A DNA stretch of 64,000 nt from a bacterium (lineage in GTDB: Bacteria; Electryoneota; RPQS01), in assembly GCA_013360195.1 (NCBI GenBank), contig JABWCQ010000001.1:1-64000 (forward strand). Direction: 5' to 3'. The notes under the pieces were generated by a model that saw only the letters and a program-made list of their open reading frames with translations, ran no database searches and was not told the DNA's origin. Below, piece after piece: positions 10,558-18,701 of the stretch. The position numbers and the translations under genes are program-made. Position 1 is the stretch's first letter, and each line of letters begins with the position of its first letter.

Positions 10558-11364
10558 TCAATGCCGTGCCTTGGAGCTTGCCGTTGATCTTGCTGTTTGA
10601 GTCTTATCTGCCTCAGAATCGTGACCATCCCGGTTGGTCGATGATATCGGCTTTTGCAGTTGCTTCGTTGAAATGAGTTCCTTCGAGGACTTGACATCCG
10701 CTTTACCAAGTTGGGATTGCCAATCTACGACCCCTGTTTCAATATCGTAGACGGCCGACAGCACGACGCATTTCCCGTCCATCACAGCCTGTTCTATTGC
10801 ACGCGAGCCGGCCAGCAGATGGACAGCGCCGGCGCGGGCATTTTCCTTGACCACTCCGGCGAATATTTCTTCGGGTGCATAACCTTTGGCTTGGCAGGCC
10901 TCGGCGTGCGGCTTGATTTGAGTGATCAGGCTGTTCAGCGGCTCCGCAAATTCCGACTCGGAAAGTGCGGCTCCGACCGCGCCGCATCTTGTATGTCCCA
11001 TGACAACGACCACCGGGCAGTTCAAATGACCCACTGCATAATCTGCCGAGGCTACGACATCAGCGGGTGTGACATTTCCTGCTACTCGAATGACGAACAA
11101 CTCACCGAGACCAGTGTCAAAAATCTCTTCCGGAGGAACTCGCGAATCTGAGCACGTAATCACACATGCATAGGGGCTCTGTCCGGTCGAGAGTTTTTCA
11201 CGTGCTGCCGCACCGCTATCCCAGACTTTTGGCTTGCCTGAGACGAAGCGTTCATTTCCGTTCTGCAGGTTTTCCAAAGCGGATTGGCTCGTCCACACAG
11301 ACGTGTTGCCACTGCCAAACACGAGCGAAGCGGTTCCCATTGCCAAGACACACAGCCAGATCAT
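10558..11364 (-). CDS. Exported beta-class carbonic anhydrase
   Basis: Hydrates CO2 to bicarbonate using zinc. The 268-residue protein starts with a hydrophobic signal peptide (cleavage probably after the VFG near residue 17), so it should act in the periplasm. The zinc ligands and dyad of beta-carbonic anhydrases are visible: CSDSRVPPE (Cys71, Asp73-Arg75) and GHTRCGAV (His124, Cys127). The start is supported by a strong AGGAGG seven bases upstream. After the catalytic domain there is an unusual polar tail of about 45 residues, rich in Ser, Lys and Thr, of no recognised function. The gene stands alone on the reverse strand, with the pentose phosphate operon ending convergently against it. 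Confidence 0.93.
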   Translation of the reverse strand: MIWLCVLAMGTASLVFGSGNTSVWTSQSALENLQNGNERFVSGKPKVWDSGAAAREKLSTGQSPYACVITCSDSRVPPEEIFDTGLGELFVIRVAGNVTPADVVASADYAVGHLNCPVVVVMGHTRCGAVGAALSESEFAEPLNSLITQIKPHAEACQAKGYAPEEIFAGVVKENARAGAVHLLAGSRAIEQAVMDGKCVVLSAVYDIETGVVDWQSQLGKADVKSSKELISTKQLQKPISSTNRDGHDSEADKTQTARSTASSKARH

Positions 11365-11500
11365 CTTGCCTCCTAATTACTTGTAAGTGAATTTTCTGCA
11401 AAGTGCATTCCAGCGAGTTGCCTGAACTCATGCTAACGGCGCGTTTATTGCTCTTTTCCAGAAATCACTGTAGACAAACTTAGCGTGCATATCAAGGGCC

Positions 11501-11872
11501 ATGGAAAATCCTATAGCAAGTTCAATCCAGCATGTCAACCGGGCGAGGCTCGACGAGATTGGCATGGGCGATCCGGCATTCACCGCGGAAATCATCGAGA
11601 TTATGCTTGAAGACGGCGCAACACGCGTCAAGAATATCCGCGCTGCATGCAATTCCGGCTTTTTCGAAGAGGCAGGGAAGCTGGCACATTCACTGAAAGG
11701 TGCTGCTCTTAATGTTGGTGCATCGGAACTTGCGAATCTGTGTGCCGTTATCGATGAAACCGTGCGCAAACGTGGCCTGCCGTGTCCGGACGAGCTTGTC
11801 GGTAGTATTGAAAAGGAGTTCACAATCGTGGCCGACGAACTGAACAAAATCAAATGTGAATTGAGTGCATGA
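11501..11872 (+). CDS. Hpt-domain phosphotransfer protein
   Basis: A 123-residue protein consisting essentially of one histidine phosphotransfer domain. The motif AHSLKGAALNVGA contains the phosphorylatable His63 followed by the typical S-L-K-G. Such proteins pass phosphoryl groups between a hybrid kinase and a response regulator. The start codon of the response regulator overlaps its stop (ATGA), implying translational coupling and a functional pair. No histidine kinase is encoded nearby, so the phosphodonor must be elsewhere in the genome. Confidence 0.88.
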   Translation: MENPIASSIQHVNRARLDEIGMGDPAFTAEIIEIMLEDGATRVKNIRAACNSGFFEEAGKLAHSLKGAALNVGASELANLCAVIDETVRKRGLPCPDELVGSIEKEFTIVADELNKIKCELSA

Positions 11873-12510
11873 AAGTCCTTGCTGTTGATGACGACCGCGT
11901 AACACTGACTACTCTGCGGCGCCTGCTCGAAAAGTTCGGCTATGAACCCCTGTTGGCTTCAAACGGAACAGAAGCGTTGCGGCTCTTCATGGAGTTTCAT
12001 CCCAAGATGCTCATTACGGATTGGATGATGCCTGAAATGGAGGGGCCGACCGTCGTCAAGACTGTGCGAGCCTTCGCGGAATCGGAGTACACATACATCA
12101 TTATGCTGACCTCGAGACAGGACAAGGATGATCTGATGGCCGGAATGCTTGCCGGGGTGGACGAGTTCTTAACCAAACCGATTGATCCCGACCAACTGCG
12201 AGCGCGTCTGCGTGTCGGAAAACGTATCATGCAGCTGCAAGCGAGTCTGAATAGGCGTGTGCGCGAGTTGGAAGAAGAACGCGAGCACGTGAAAGTGCTG
12301 CAGGGATTTCTGCCTATTTGTGCGTATTGTAAGAAAATCCGAGATGACGAGAATCTCTGGTCACAAGTGGAAGAATACATCTCCGAACACCAGGCAAATG
12401 TGCAGTTCTCACACTCTATTTGTCCCGACTGCTACGAATCAAAGGTAAAACCGATGGAAGAGGCATTCTGGGCGAAGAAAAGGGCTGAGCAGGAAATCGC
12501 CCAAGGATAA
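11869..12510 (+). CDS. Response regulator with C-terminal Cys4 motif
   Basis: The 213-residue protein has a receiver domain (residues 1-120) with acidic Asp7-Asp9, phosphoacceptor Asp51 in ITDWMMPEMEG, and Lys103 in the TKP turn. A short coiled segment (about 120-145) follows, then a compact module with Cys151-x2-Cys154 in LPICAYCKKIRDD and Cys185-x2-Cys188 in SICPDCYE. The four cysteines look like a zinc-binding knuckle. The same LPICxxCKKIRD...CPxC segment is known at the ends of many PAS/GAF sensory proteins, where its function is undefined. There is no DNA-binding or GGDEF domain. It presumably receives phosphate from the Hpt protein encoded immediately upstream. Confidence 0.9.
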   Translation: MKVLAVDDDRVTLTTLRRLLEKFGYEPLLASNGTEALRLFMEFHPKMLITDWMMPEMEGPTVVKTVRAFAESEYTYIIMLTSRQDKDDLMAGMLAGVDEFLTKPIDPDQLRARLRVGKRIMQLQASLNRRVRELEEEREHVKVLQGFLPICAYCKKIRDDENLWSQVEEYISEHQANVQFSHSICPDCYESKVKPMEEAFWAKKRAEQEIAQG

Positions 12511-12530
12511 GTATTCGAGAATCGGATATC

Positions 12531-12558
12531 AAGCCGTACCGAATTGGTACGGCTTTTT
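12531..12558 (+). terminator. Rho-independent terminator after the response regulator
   Basis: A perfect 10-bp stem (12531-12540 with 12546-12555, loop GAATT) ends in a run of Ts, 20 bp past the response-regulator stop. Confidence 0.85.
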
Positions 12559-12614
12559 GCTTGCATGTTCCTTCGGAATGATGTATCTTCGGAAAACAGT
12601 TTACGAGGCGTGAC

Positions 12615-13286
12615 ATGTCACCGGAACAAGCCGCAGCATATATCGACCACACACTTCTGAAGCCCGAAGCCACGGCGCAACAGATTATGCAACTCTGCGA
12701 TGAAGCGAAGGGGTTTCGTTTCAAGACTGTTTGTGTCAATCCGAGATTCGTACGTCTGTGCGCGGCTGAGTTGCAGGCAACGGATGTTCTGGTCTGCACC
12801 GTTGTCGGATTTCCGCTTGGTGCCACAAGCACAGAATCCAAAGTCGCAGAGTGCCTTCAGGCCGTTTCTGACGGCGCAAGCGAGATTGACATGGTGCTGT
12901 GGATCGGCGGGCTGAAGTCCGGAGCGGAGCGTGATGTGCAGTATGACATTCGAGCTGTTGCGGATGCCTGCCGTCGAAGCGGTGCGGTCTTAAAAGTGAT
13001 TCTCGAAACGGCAGCGCTTTCGGTAAGCGAAATCTCCGTTGCCTGCAGGCTTTCTATTGAAGCCGGGGCATCGTGGGTGAAGACGTCTACCGGTTTCGGA
13101 CCCGGCGGAGCTACCATCGAGGCCGTTAAGTTGATGCACAATGCCGTTGCCTCTCATGGACTCAAGGTTAAGGCGTCCGGAGGTATTAGAACTTTGGATG
13201 ACATGCGCAAGATGATTGAAGCGGGTGCGGAACGCGTTGGCACGTCGAGCGGAGTGGCAATTCTGAATGAGCTTCGCTCATCGTAG
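12615..13286 (+). CDS. deoC: Deoxyribose-phosphate aldolase
   Basis: Cleaves 2-deoxyribose 5-phosphate to acetaldehyde and glyceraldehyde 3-phosphate, linking nucleoside salvage to central carbon metabolism. The 223 residues match the short bacterial DeoC type. The conserved catalytic set is present: Asp92 in SEIDMV, the Schiff-base Lys156 in WVKTSTGF and Lys186 in KVKASGGIR. It is monocistronic: a terminator lies on each side, and the next gene is convergent. No other deo gene is close. Confidence 0.95.
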   Translation: MSPEQAAAYIDHTLLKPEATAQQIMQLCDEAKGFRFKTVCVNPRFVRLCAAELQATDVLVCTVVGFPLGATSTESKVAECLQAVSDGASEIDMVLWIGGLKSGAERDVQYDIRAVADACRRSGAVLKVILETAALSVSEISVACRLSIEAGASWVKTSTGFGPGGATIEAVKLMHNAVASHGLKVKASGGIRTLDDMRKMIEAGAERVGTSSGVAILNELRSS

Positions 13287-13310
13287 CGTGCGGGTTGCTT
13301 ATGCGAACGG

Positions 13311-13337
13311 AAACGGGCGGCCAAGTGCCGCCCGTTT
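13311..13337. terminator. Bidirectional hairpin between deoC and the NHL lipoprotein
   Basis: A perfect 11-bp stem (13311-13321 with 13327-13337, loop CAAGT) lies between two convergent stop codons. It has AAA/TTT at the ends. Confidence 0.8.
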
Positions 13338-13364
13338 AGCTTGGAATAGATCCTTGTTTAGTGA

Positions 13365-15413
13365 CTAAATGGACTTCAAATGCGAAGTCAGCTTGGCCTT
13401 ACCGTTTGCCTTATCGTCAGATTTCAAGTCCACTGTCCACGCAACCGAAACCGGCACGCAAAGACCTTTGTTTTCGTCCGTACAATAGGCAAAGTGCATG
13501 GTAACGTCCAGGCTGCCGCCGTCAGTCAAGCAGGCGGCAGGAATTGTCAAACTGACAGGGAGGGGTTGAACGGGCGATTTCTCTTCCAGTGTCCTGCCCG
13601 TTGAGCTTCGGACCGCAAACATAATGGGCGCTTCCTTGTTCAAGTGGACGCCTTGAGGCAACATTGGATGCAATTCAAGCTCCAAATCAATTCCGCTTCT
13701 GAAAGTTGCGTTCACAGTTTCGCGAGCATCGGGTTCCGTCATCTCGCTCTCCAATACTCGTAAACCGCGAAGAGCGAATTCTGTCCAATTGCCATTGGGC
13801 ATGGACACGCGAATGATCCGATCATGATTCGTGTCTGCGATATAGAGCAAGTCGCCCGAAATTGAAATTCCGCCCGGCTCGTATAAAGAGAGGTTCTGCC
13901 GGTCTTCCGCGGCAAGCTCCGGATTGCCTGAGCCAATGAAGTCAAACGAGAGCTTCGAGTCGGGATCGAGCTTCTTTATCTTGTGATTGTATGTATCGGC
14001 AACGAGTATGTCTCCGTCGTAAACGGCGACTCCCAGCGGATGCTGCAGAAGTGTGCGGTCGAATTTCCCCGTTTGATCTCCGAAATCAAAAAGTCCCGTT
14101 CCCACGAGAGTTTGCACCTCCGCCGTGTTCACGTTCGCGCGTCTTACTGCGCTCACTTCGCTGTCCGCAAAATATAACCACTCACCTGACAGCGCTAGTC
14201 CCGAGGGCTGCGCCAAGGCTGCTGAACGCGTGCCGACTCCGTCAATGACATCTTCGCGGCCGGAGCCTGCCCATGCGCGAGCCACTCCTGTGGCAATATC
14301 CAGTGTCCACAATTGATGTGGACCGGCCATCGCGATGTAAAGTGTGCTTCCTCTTAATGCCAGGTCCCACGGGCTGTTCAGTCCTTGAGATGTTCCAATG
14401 CCACCGCCAAGTCGGTCATACACTTGTACTCCGCGGCCACTGATCGTCTCGACAGACTTTGCCGACAGGTCAAGCTTGCGGATAAGGTGGTTATCGGTGT
14501 CAGCGACGTACAAAATCTCCTTCTGATCGTCAAACGCCATGCCTTGCGGATTGTTGAATTCCGCTTGTGTGAAACCGCCGTCCTTCGTTCCTTTCCGCCC
14601 CGAACCTGCAATTGCCAAAACCTGTCCGCTCGTGTCCGCGATGATGATTCTGTCATGATTCGAATCGGCAATGAACACCCGATCGCGTGTCGCCAGCACT
14701 TTTCCTGGGAATGCCAATCCCGTTGCCGAAGGCACGCGGGAATGCCGATTGAATTCCGGCGGGCCGGCGGCTAAAACGCCCTTCTCCCGACCTTCGTCCA
14801 GTAACGCTTCAATCACGCCGTCGAGAATCTCGCGGTTGCCTTCTCCCGAAAGCTGGCCAACTACCCGGCCTTCGGCATCAATCACGGCAAGTGTCGGCCA
14901 CGCCTGCACCCCATACTCCGACCAAATGCGGTGATGCTCATCCACGATGACAGGATGTTCGATGTGGTAGCGATGACATGCGGTCAGAATGTTTGCCTTG
15001 TCGCTCTCGTTGTCAAATTTCGCTGAATGCACGCCGATGACCACCACCGGTTTTCCAGCGTATTTCTTTTCGATGTATTCCAAGTCCGGGAGAATGTGCA
15101 TGCAGTTGATACAACAATATGTCCAGAAGTCAAGCACGACCACTCGCCCGCGCAACTCTTCCTGCATGTACAACGGACGATCCGTGTTTACCCAGGCAAA
15201 GTTGCGCGGAAATTCAGGCGCTCTTACCCGAGAAGATGGAAGCTGCGGTCGCTGCATTGCTGACTCCGTAATGGTCGTTTGTGATGCGGGTTCGGTCATT
15301 GTGGCAAAAGGGAAGGGAACACGGACAGGCGTTGGGTTGCCCGTGCATGAAACGAAAGCCGTTACATACGCGAGAATTCCAATGAATTTGGCAATAGATT
15401 GATATTTTTTCAT
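13365..15413 (-). CDS. Thioredoxin-fold and NHL-repeat lipoprotein (NHLRC2-like)
   Basis: A 682-residue exported protein. The N terminus is a signal peptide ending in a lipobox-like FVSC, so lipidation is likely. Residues about 65-205 form a TlpA/thioredoxin-like domain with FWTYCCINCMH, where the usual CxxC is read as C-C-x-N-C. Residues about 220-560 contain NHL-type propeller repeats, recognisable by repeated 'xxIADTxNHRI' elements (DRVFIADSNHDRI, ILYVADTDNHLI, DILVADTYNHKI, LLYIADTNHDRI). A C-terminal beta domain follows. The architecture matches the NHLRC2 family. The redox substrate is unknown; the CCINC motif is characteristic of this family and should not be assumed to behave like a classical disulphide oxidoreductase. 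Confidence 0.88.
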   Translation of the reverse strand: MKKYQSIAKFIGILAYVTAFVSCTGNPTPVRVPFPFATMTEPASQTTITESAMQRPQLPSSRVRAPEFPRNFAWVNTDRPLYMQEELRGRVVVLDFWTYCCINCMHILPDLEYIEKKYAGKPVVVIGVHSAKFDNESDKANILTACHRYHIEHPVIVDEHHRIWSEYGVQAWPTLAVIDAEGRVVGQLSGEGNREILDGVIEALLDEGREKGVLAAGPPEFNRHSRVPSATGLAFPGKVLATRDRVFIADSNHDRIIIADTSGQVLAIAGSGRKGTKDGGFTQAEFNNPQGMAFDDQKEILYVADTDNHLIRKLDLSAKSVETISGRGVQVYDRLGGGIGTSQGLNSPWDLALRGSTLYIAMAGPHQLWTLDIATGVARAWAGSGREDVIDGVGTRSAALAQPSGLALSGEWLYFADSEVSAVRRANVNTAEVQTLVGTGLFDFGDQTGKFDRTLLQHPLGVAVYDGDILVADTYNHKIKKLDPDSKLSFDFIGSGNPELAAEDRQNLSLYEPGGISISGDLLYIADTNHDRIIRVSMPNGNWTEFALRGLRVLESEMTEPDARETVNATFRSGIDLELELHPMLPQGVHLNKEAPIMFAVRSSTGRTLEEKSPVQPLPVSLTIPAACLTDGGSLDVTMHFAYCTDENKGLCVPVSVAWTVDLKSDDKANGKAKLTSHLKSI

Positions 15414-15579
15414 TTACAATAACCCACCCTGTGTGAGCAAGAACTAAAAGCATATAGCAGAGACGTATTCGTTCAGGAAAAGTTCCGGAGAGTCGGAAGC
15501 CAAATGCTTAAGACTAATAATTACAAATACTAACATGATCAAAACTCTCTGTGCGGACGAAATCGCGGTGAGTCGTTTC

Positions 15580-15608
15580 TTGAATAAGACCTGCAATTTC
15601 TGTATTTT
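15580..15608 (+). promoter_or_regulatory. Sigma70-type promoter of the shikimate operon
   Basis: TTGAAT at 15580-15585 and TATTTT at 15603-15608 are separated by exactly 17 bp, placing transcription start near 15615, about 26 bases before the ATG. No clear Shine-Dalgarno lies between them. Confidence 0.55.
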
Positions 15609-15640
15609 AAGTCCACTTTACGTGCGAATTGAATTCTCTT

Positions 15641-16567
15641 ATGTCCCATTCCCCGAAGAACCGTTTTACGGAACAGCCCGAACTTCAGTCACAGGCAAGT
15701 ACAGGTCACCTCTTTCAGCCCGCGCCGAGCAGCTCTTTCTCGTACCATCGTGTCCTTCGACGAGTGCATGATGCTGACACTGTTGTCGGTGTGCGAGGAG
15801 TCGCGGTCGGTGGACAAGAGCTTACTGTGATCGCAGGTCCGTGCGCAGTCGAATCACCGCAACAACTGATGGCAGCCGCCGAACAGGCTGCTGCGAGTGG
15901 CGCACATCTGCTTCGCGGCGGAGCCTTCAAGCTGCGAACTTCTCCGTACGCATTCTCCGGACTCGGAGAAGCGGGGCTAAGACTGCTAAGCGAGGCTCGC
16001 CGCGTTTCAGGACTACCCGTGGTTACGGAAGTCGTGGACGAGGAGAGCGTCTTGCTCGCGGCAGCACATGCCGACATGCTCCAGATCGGCACGAGAAACA
16101 TGCACAACTATGTGTTGCTGAAGCAAGCGGCGTCCACAGGCAAACCAGTGCTGCTCAAGCGGGGTATGGCTGCAACGCTCGATGAGTTTCTGCATGCCGC
16201 CGAATACATTCTTGCGGCTGGGAATTCGCAAGTTGTGTTGTGTGAACGAGGTATCCGCACGTTTTCTGATTTCACCCGTAACACTCTCGACCTGAATATC
16301 GTTCCGGCACTCAAACAGCTTACGCACCTACCTGTAATTACCGACCCCTCGCATGGAACCGGCAGACGTGACTTGGTTCCGGCGATGGCGCGCGCATCCA
16401 TTGCCGCTGGTGCAGACGGTGTTTTGATCGAAATGCATCCCGATCCAGAGCGTGCTCTTTCAGACGGCTATCAATCCCTTGATCCAATCGAATTCAAGGA
16501 AATGGTCACGGACCTTGCGCGTATTGCGCCGATTGTCGGGCGAACGCTGACTTTGCGTGGACAGTAA
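15641..16567 (+). CDS. aroF: DAHP synthase (3-deoxy-7-phosphoheptulonate synthase), class I-beta
   Basis: First step of the shikimate pathway: condenses phosphoenolpyruvate with erythrose 4-phosphate. The 308-residue protein has the catalytic barrel from about residue 55 on, with IAGPCAVES, LRGGAFKLRTSPYAF, IGTRNMHN, LLKRGMAAT, CERGIRTF and DPSHGTGRRDL, all diagnostic of the AroF/KdsA-like I-beta group. The first ~35 residues are Ser/Gln/Pro-rich. The ferredoxin-like regulatory domain of the Thermotoga-type enzyme appears to be missing, and there is no chorismate mutase fusion, so feedback control through those domains is not expected. I chose ATG 15641; TTG 15629 is an in-frame alternative. 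The symbol follows common usage for this family. Confidence 0.92.
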   Translation: MSHSPKNRFTEQPELQSQASTGHLFQPAPSSSFSYHRVLRRVHDADTVVGVRGVAVGGQELTVIAGPCAVESPQQLMAAAEQAAASGAHLLRGGAFKLRTSPYAFSGLGEAGLRLLSEARRVSGLPVVTEVVDEESVLLAAAHADMLQIGTRNMHNYVLLKQAASTGKPVLLKRGMAATLDEFLHAAEYILAAGNSQVVLCERGIRTFSDFTRNTLDLNIVPALKQLTHLPVITDPSHGTGRRDLVPAMARASIAAGADGVLIEMHPDPERALSDGYQSLDPIEFKEMVTDLARIAPIVGRTLTLRGQ

Positions 16568-17861
16568 GGAGTTTTCCGTTCGGATTTCCCCCGCTTCAGA
16601 GCCGATCAGGGGTGAAGTAAGGATATCCGGTGATAAATCCGTTTCGATCCGACGCGCACTCTTTAGTCTGCTTGGTTCGCAAACCGTGTCCTTGAAAAAC
16701 TATGGCACCGGACACGATTGTTTGACAGCCCTTTCATGTTTGCGAACGCTCGGCATTCCGGTCTTGTCTGATGGCCGCAATGTTGTTATCCACCGAGGCA
16801 CTGTTCAATCCGGTGTGACATTGGATTGTCAAAACTCCGGCACCACCGCAAGATTGCTCGTGGGAATGCTCGCCGGTCGCGAGGGGAATTGGACATTAGT
16901 CGGCGATGAGTCATTGTCAAAACGACCTATGCGCCGCGTGGCCGTTCCGCTTTCCAGAATGGGCGCAGAAATCGAACTCAGCGAATCGGGCTGCCTACCG
17001 GCAAAAATTGTCGGGCAAAAGCTCCGAGGAACAGAAGTTGACCTGAATATCGCGAGCGCGCAAATCAAAAGCGCGCTCTTGCTTGCTGGGCTGTCCGCGT
17101 CCGGAGTCACACGTATACGCGAACCGTTCAATTCAAGGGATCATACAGAGCGGCTGCTCGGGCTCCGGCAAGACGAAGACAGGTTTTGGACAGTGAGCAG
17201 GCAAACTCTGCTCTCGAAACCGCTCGATTTGAGCGGGGAAGTGCCCGGTGACATTTCCAGCGCGGCATTCTGGGTCGTTGCGGCACTGCTTGTCCCGCAA
17301 TCTGAGTTGACCATCGGAAATGTGCTGCTCAATCCGCTCCGTGCGCGATGGTTTGAATGTCTCCGCCGTTCAGGCGCTGATATCTCCGCTGCTGTTGAAG
17401 GAAATGTATGCGGTGAACCGGTTGGAAGAATCACTGCTCGCTATTCGCGAATGATGCCGCTCAAGGTCACCGCGGACGAGGTCCCGGGATTGATTGACGA
17501 GATTCCTGCCCTCGCCGTTCTCGCGGCAACGATTGAAGGTCGATCGGAGTTCTACAATATTGGCGAACTTCGCGTAAAGGAAAGCGACCGGCTGCAGGCC
17601 GTTGCGTCTGGACTGGAAACGATGGGAGTTTCGGTTGAGATTAATGGTGATGATTTGTTCGTCAATGGTGGTTCACCGTTGCGCGGTGGAGTAATCGATC
17701 CGGCTGGCGACCATCGAATCGCGATGGCTTTCTCACTCGCCGCACTCACAGCTCGAAGCCAAACTGACATCTTGAACGCATCGTGCGCGGCCGTTTCTTA
17801 CCCTGAGTTCTATGATGAACTCGCAAAGCTTTCCCCTGACGCCGGAATACAAAAATACTAA
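16557..17861 (+). CDS. aroA: 5-enolpyruvylshikimate-3-phosphate synthase
   Basis: Sixth step of the pathway: transfers enolpyruvyl from PEP to shikimate 3-phosphate. The 434 residues are typical. Landmarks are GDKSVSIRRALF (substrate lysine), NSGTTARLLVGMLAG, SKRPMRRV, the RVKESDRL motif and DHRIAMAF. The only possible start is GTG 16557, because a stop codon lies three codons upstream in frame; it overlaps the end of the DAHP synthase gene by 11 nt. The AAGGAG that follows the start cannot serve it, so translation is probably coupled. Confidence 0.95.
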   Translation: MDSKEFSVRISPASEPIRGEVRISGDKSVSIRRALFSLLGSQTVSLKNYGTGHDCLTALSCLRTLGIPVLSDGRNVVIHRGTVQSGVTLDCQNSGTTARLLVGMLAGREGNWTLVGDESLSKRPMRRVAVPLSRMGAEIELSESGCLPAKIVGQKLRGTEVDLNIASAQIKSALLLAGLSASGVTRIREPFNSRDHTERLLGLRQDEDRFWTVSRQTLLSKPLDLSGEVPGDISSAAFWVVAALLVPQSELTIGNVLLNPLRARWFECLRRSGADISAAVEGNVCGEPVGRITARYSRMMPLKVTADEVPGLIDEIPALAVLAATIEGRSEFYNIGELRVKESDRLQAVASGLETMGVSVEINGDDLFVNGGSPLRGGVIDPAGDHRIAMAFSLAALTARSQTDILNASCAAVSYPEFYDELAKLSPDAGIQKY

Positions 17862-18701
17862 ATGGCATTTAGATTCGGACTAATCGGCGAGCACATCTCG
17901 TCCAGCCTCTCACCCGTCCTGTTCTCGTGGGCGTTTCAGAATACGGGTCTTTCGGGGTCGTATACTCTTTACGACTTCCCCCGCAGATTGGCCCGGTCGT
18001 TCCTGTTGCAGGCACGAATTAGCTGGGACGGGATGAACGTAACGGCGCCGCACAAGGATCTTGCGTTTTCGTTGTGTGATGAGTTGACCGACAGTGCTCT
18101 CAGTGTGCAGGCCGTGAATACGCTGGTCAGAAAGCAAGGCAAGCTGGTCGGCCACAACACGGACGTCGCTGGTTTCCGTTATGCGCTTGAACAGAAACTC
18201 GAAATTGCGTCGCGTGCGGAACGTGTGCTGATTATCGGGACAGGCGGCGCCGCTCGCGCCACCATGCTTGCCGTGGCGCAGCTTCTGACTCCGACCGAGA
18301 TCGCCATTGCTTCACGCCGCCCCGCTGACGCAGCCGACAGAGTGTCTTCTGTCCTGCCTGCGCCCTATGCGCCCGTGATGCTAACGCATACAAAAGCGCG
18401 CAAACGATTGCATGAATTTGATATTGTGGTTCAGGCGACTCCTGTCGGCCATCTGTCCAGTCCAGGTTTCCCGCTCGATCCGCCATTTGCCTTCAAACCC
18501 GGTGCGCTTGTCTATGACTTGATATACTCACCGCGTAAAACACTGTTTCTCGAATCGGCACAGTCATTCGGCGCTGTCACGGAAAACGGTTTGGTCATGC
18601 TGCTTGCCCAAGCTGCCGAAAGTTTTCAGATTTGGACAGGTAAACCCTTTCCTCTGGAACATGCCGTACGCGAGCTCTTGCCGGAGTTGCGAAACTCGTG
18701 A
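17862..18701 (+). CDS. aroE: Shikimate 5-dehydrogenase
   Basis: NADPH-dependent reduction of 3-dehydroshikimate to shikimate. The 279 residues fit AroE. Substrate-binding SSLSPVLFS, the catalytic Lys/Asp pair in NVTAPHKDLA and GHNTDVAGF, and the Rossmann motif GTGGAARAT are all visible. The ATG abuts the aroA stop with no gap, indicating coupling within the operon. The arrangement gives no hint of quinate specificity. Confidence 0.95.
   Translation: MAFRFGLIGEHISSSLSPVLFSWAFQNTGLSGSYTLYDFPRRLARSFLLQARISWDGMNVTAPHKDLAFSLCDELTDSALSVQAVNTLVRKQGKLVGHNTDVAGFRYALEQKLEIASRAERVLIIGTGGAARATMLAVAQLLTPTEIAIASRRPADAADRVSSVLPAPYAPVMLTHTKARKRLHEFDIVVQATPVGHLSSPGFPLDPPFAFKPGALVYDLIYSPRKTLFLESAQSFGAVTENGLVMLLAQAAESFQIWTGKPFPLEHAVRELLPELRNS

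Noticed and set aside
15535-15771. An open frame of 78 codons overlapping the start of the DAHP synthase gene
   Set aside because: It has no protein-like pattern and overlaps the promoter and real start in another frame.
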